Shown here: piece by piece, positions 13,138 through 13,268 of the stretch
Layout: each line of letters opens with the position of its first letter
Numbering within the stretch: the stretch's first letter is position 1
From: Modestobacter sp.
GTDB taxonomy: Bacteria > Actinomycetota > Actinomycetes > Mycobacteriales > Geodermatophilaceae
Length of the DNA: 13,268 bases
Assembly (NCBI GenBank): GCA_025965635.1
Contig: JAOPWO010000383.1
Coordinates: forward strand, 1-13,268
Direction: 5' to 3'
Position numbers and translations under genes: made by a program
Notes under the pieces: model-generated
What the model was told of the DNA's origin: nothing
Database searches by the model: none
The model's input: the letters and a program-made list of their open reading frames with translations, nothing else

Positions 13138-13268
13138 TCAGCGGCGGGGCGCCGCCCAGGGGTCCTCGGGGTCGAAGTCGTCCGGTTCGTCGTCGTCCGG
13201 GCGGTCGGGAGCGCCGGCCGGACGGTCGGGTGGGGGGGCCGCCGGGCGCTGCTCGGCGCGGCGGGCAG
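13138..13268 (-). CDS. C-terminal tail of an unidentified protein (partial)
   Basis: Read on the minus strand this frame stays open for 43 codons to the window edge and ends with a TGA. The tail is rich in Pro, Asp and Arg, ending DEPDDFDPEDPWAAPRR. Nearly all third codon positions are G or C and the sequence is not a simple repeat, which supports real coding. Its stop converges with the amidohydrolase gene, leaving a 15-bp gap, a layout expected of two genes meeting. Such acidic, proline-rich ends are usually disordered, and no family is recognisable. A non-coding origin cannot be excluded. Confidence 0.5.
   Translation of the reverse strand, partial: ARRAEQRPAAPPPDRPAGAPDRPDDDEPDDFDPEDPWAAPRR

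Overview
The window is very GC-rich (strong G/C preference at third codon positions) and has GTG starts, 4-nt stop/start overlaps and a ribD-ribE-ribBA-ribH-hisE-hisG gene order. This points to chromosomal DNA of a high-GC Actinomycetota bacterium, possibly related to Geodermatophilales or Frankiales. The phylum rests on gene order and composition; the order is a guess. No rRNA, tRNA, CRISPR array, insertion sequence, phage gene or plasmid gene was seen.

Left part, about 1-4490, plus strand: a riboflavin operon running into histidine genes. The 3' end of ribD is followed by ribE (riboflavin synthase), ribBA (DHBP synthase/GTP cyclohydrolase II), ribH (lumazine synthase), hisE and hisG. ribE to hisE are joined by 4-nt overlaps, and a nested hairpin lies between hisE and hisG. 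ribD carries an in-frame TAG at 221-223, where the family has a conserved lysine, while the reading frame is intact on both sides. The visible copy should therefore give no full-length protein unless the base is a sequencing error or is read through.

Right part, about 4670-13122: genes suggesting nucleobase uptake and catabolism. A minus-strand DUF2877 protein, related to E. coli YlbF/AllH, is divergent from a PucR-family regulator. The regulator is followed by a UraA/RutG-type uracil permease and a YdfG-like short-chain dehydrogenase. After a small convergent SRPBCC protein come an EamA/DMT exporter and a CodA-like amidohydrolase. The amidohydrolase keeps most of the cytosine deaminase metal site but lacks the third metal histidine and the catalytic glutamate. 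A proline- and acid-rich C-terminal tail of another minus-strand gene enters from the right edge.

Working model (inference): PucR senses a purine- or pyrimidine-derived signal and controls DUF2877 and/or the permease. The permease imports uracil or a related base, and the SDR could reduce an aldehyde product. The CodA-like enzyme and the exporter may belong to the same programme or may only be neighbours. The most useful leads are the ribD nonsense codon, the altered CodA-like active site, the DUF2877 gene without its usual AllF/AllG partners, and the palindromes in the gaps around pucR and the permease.
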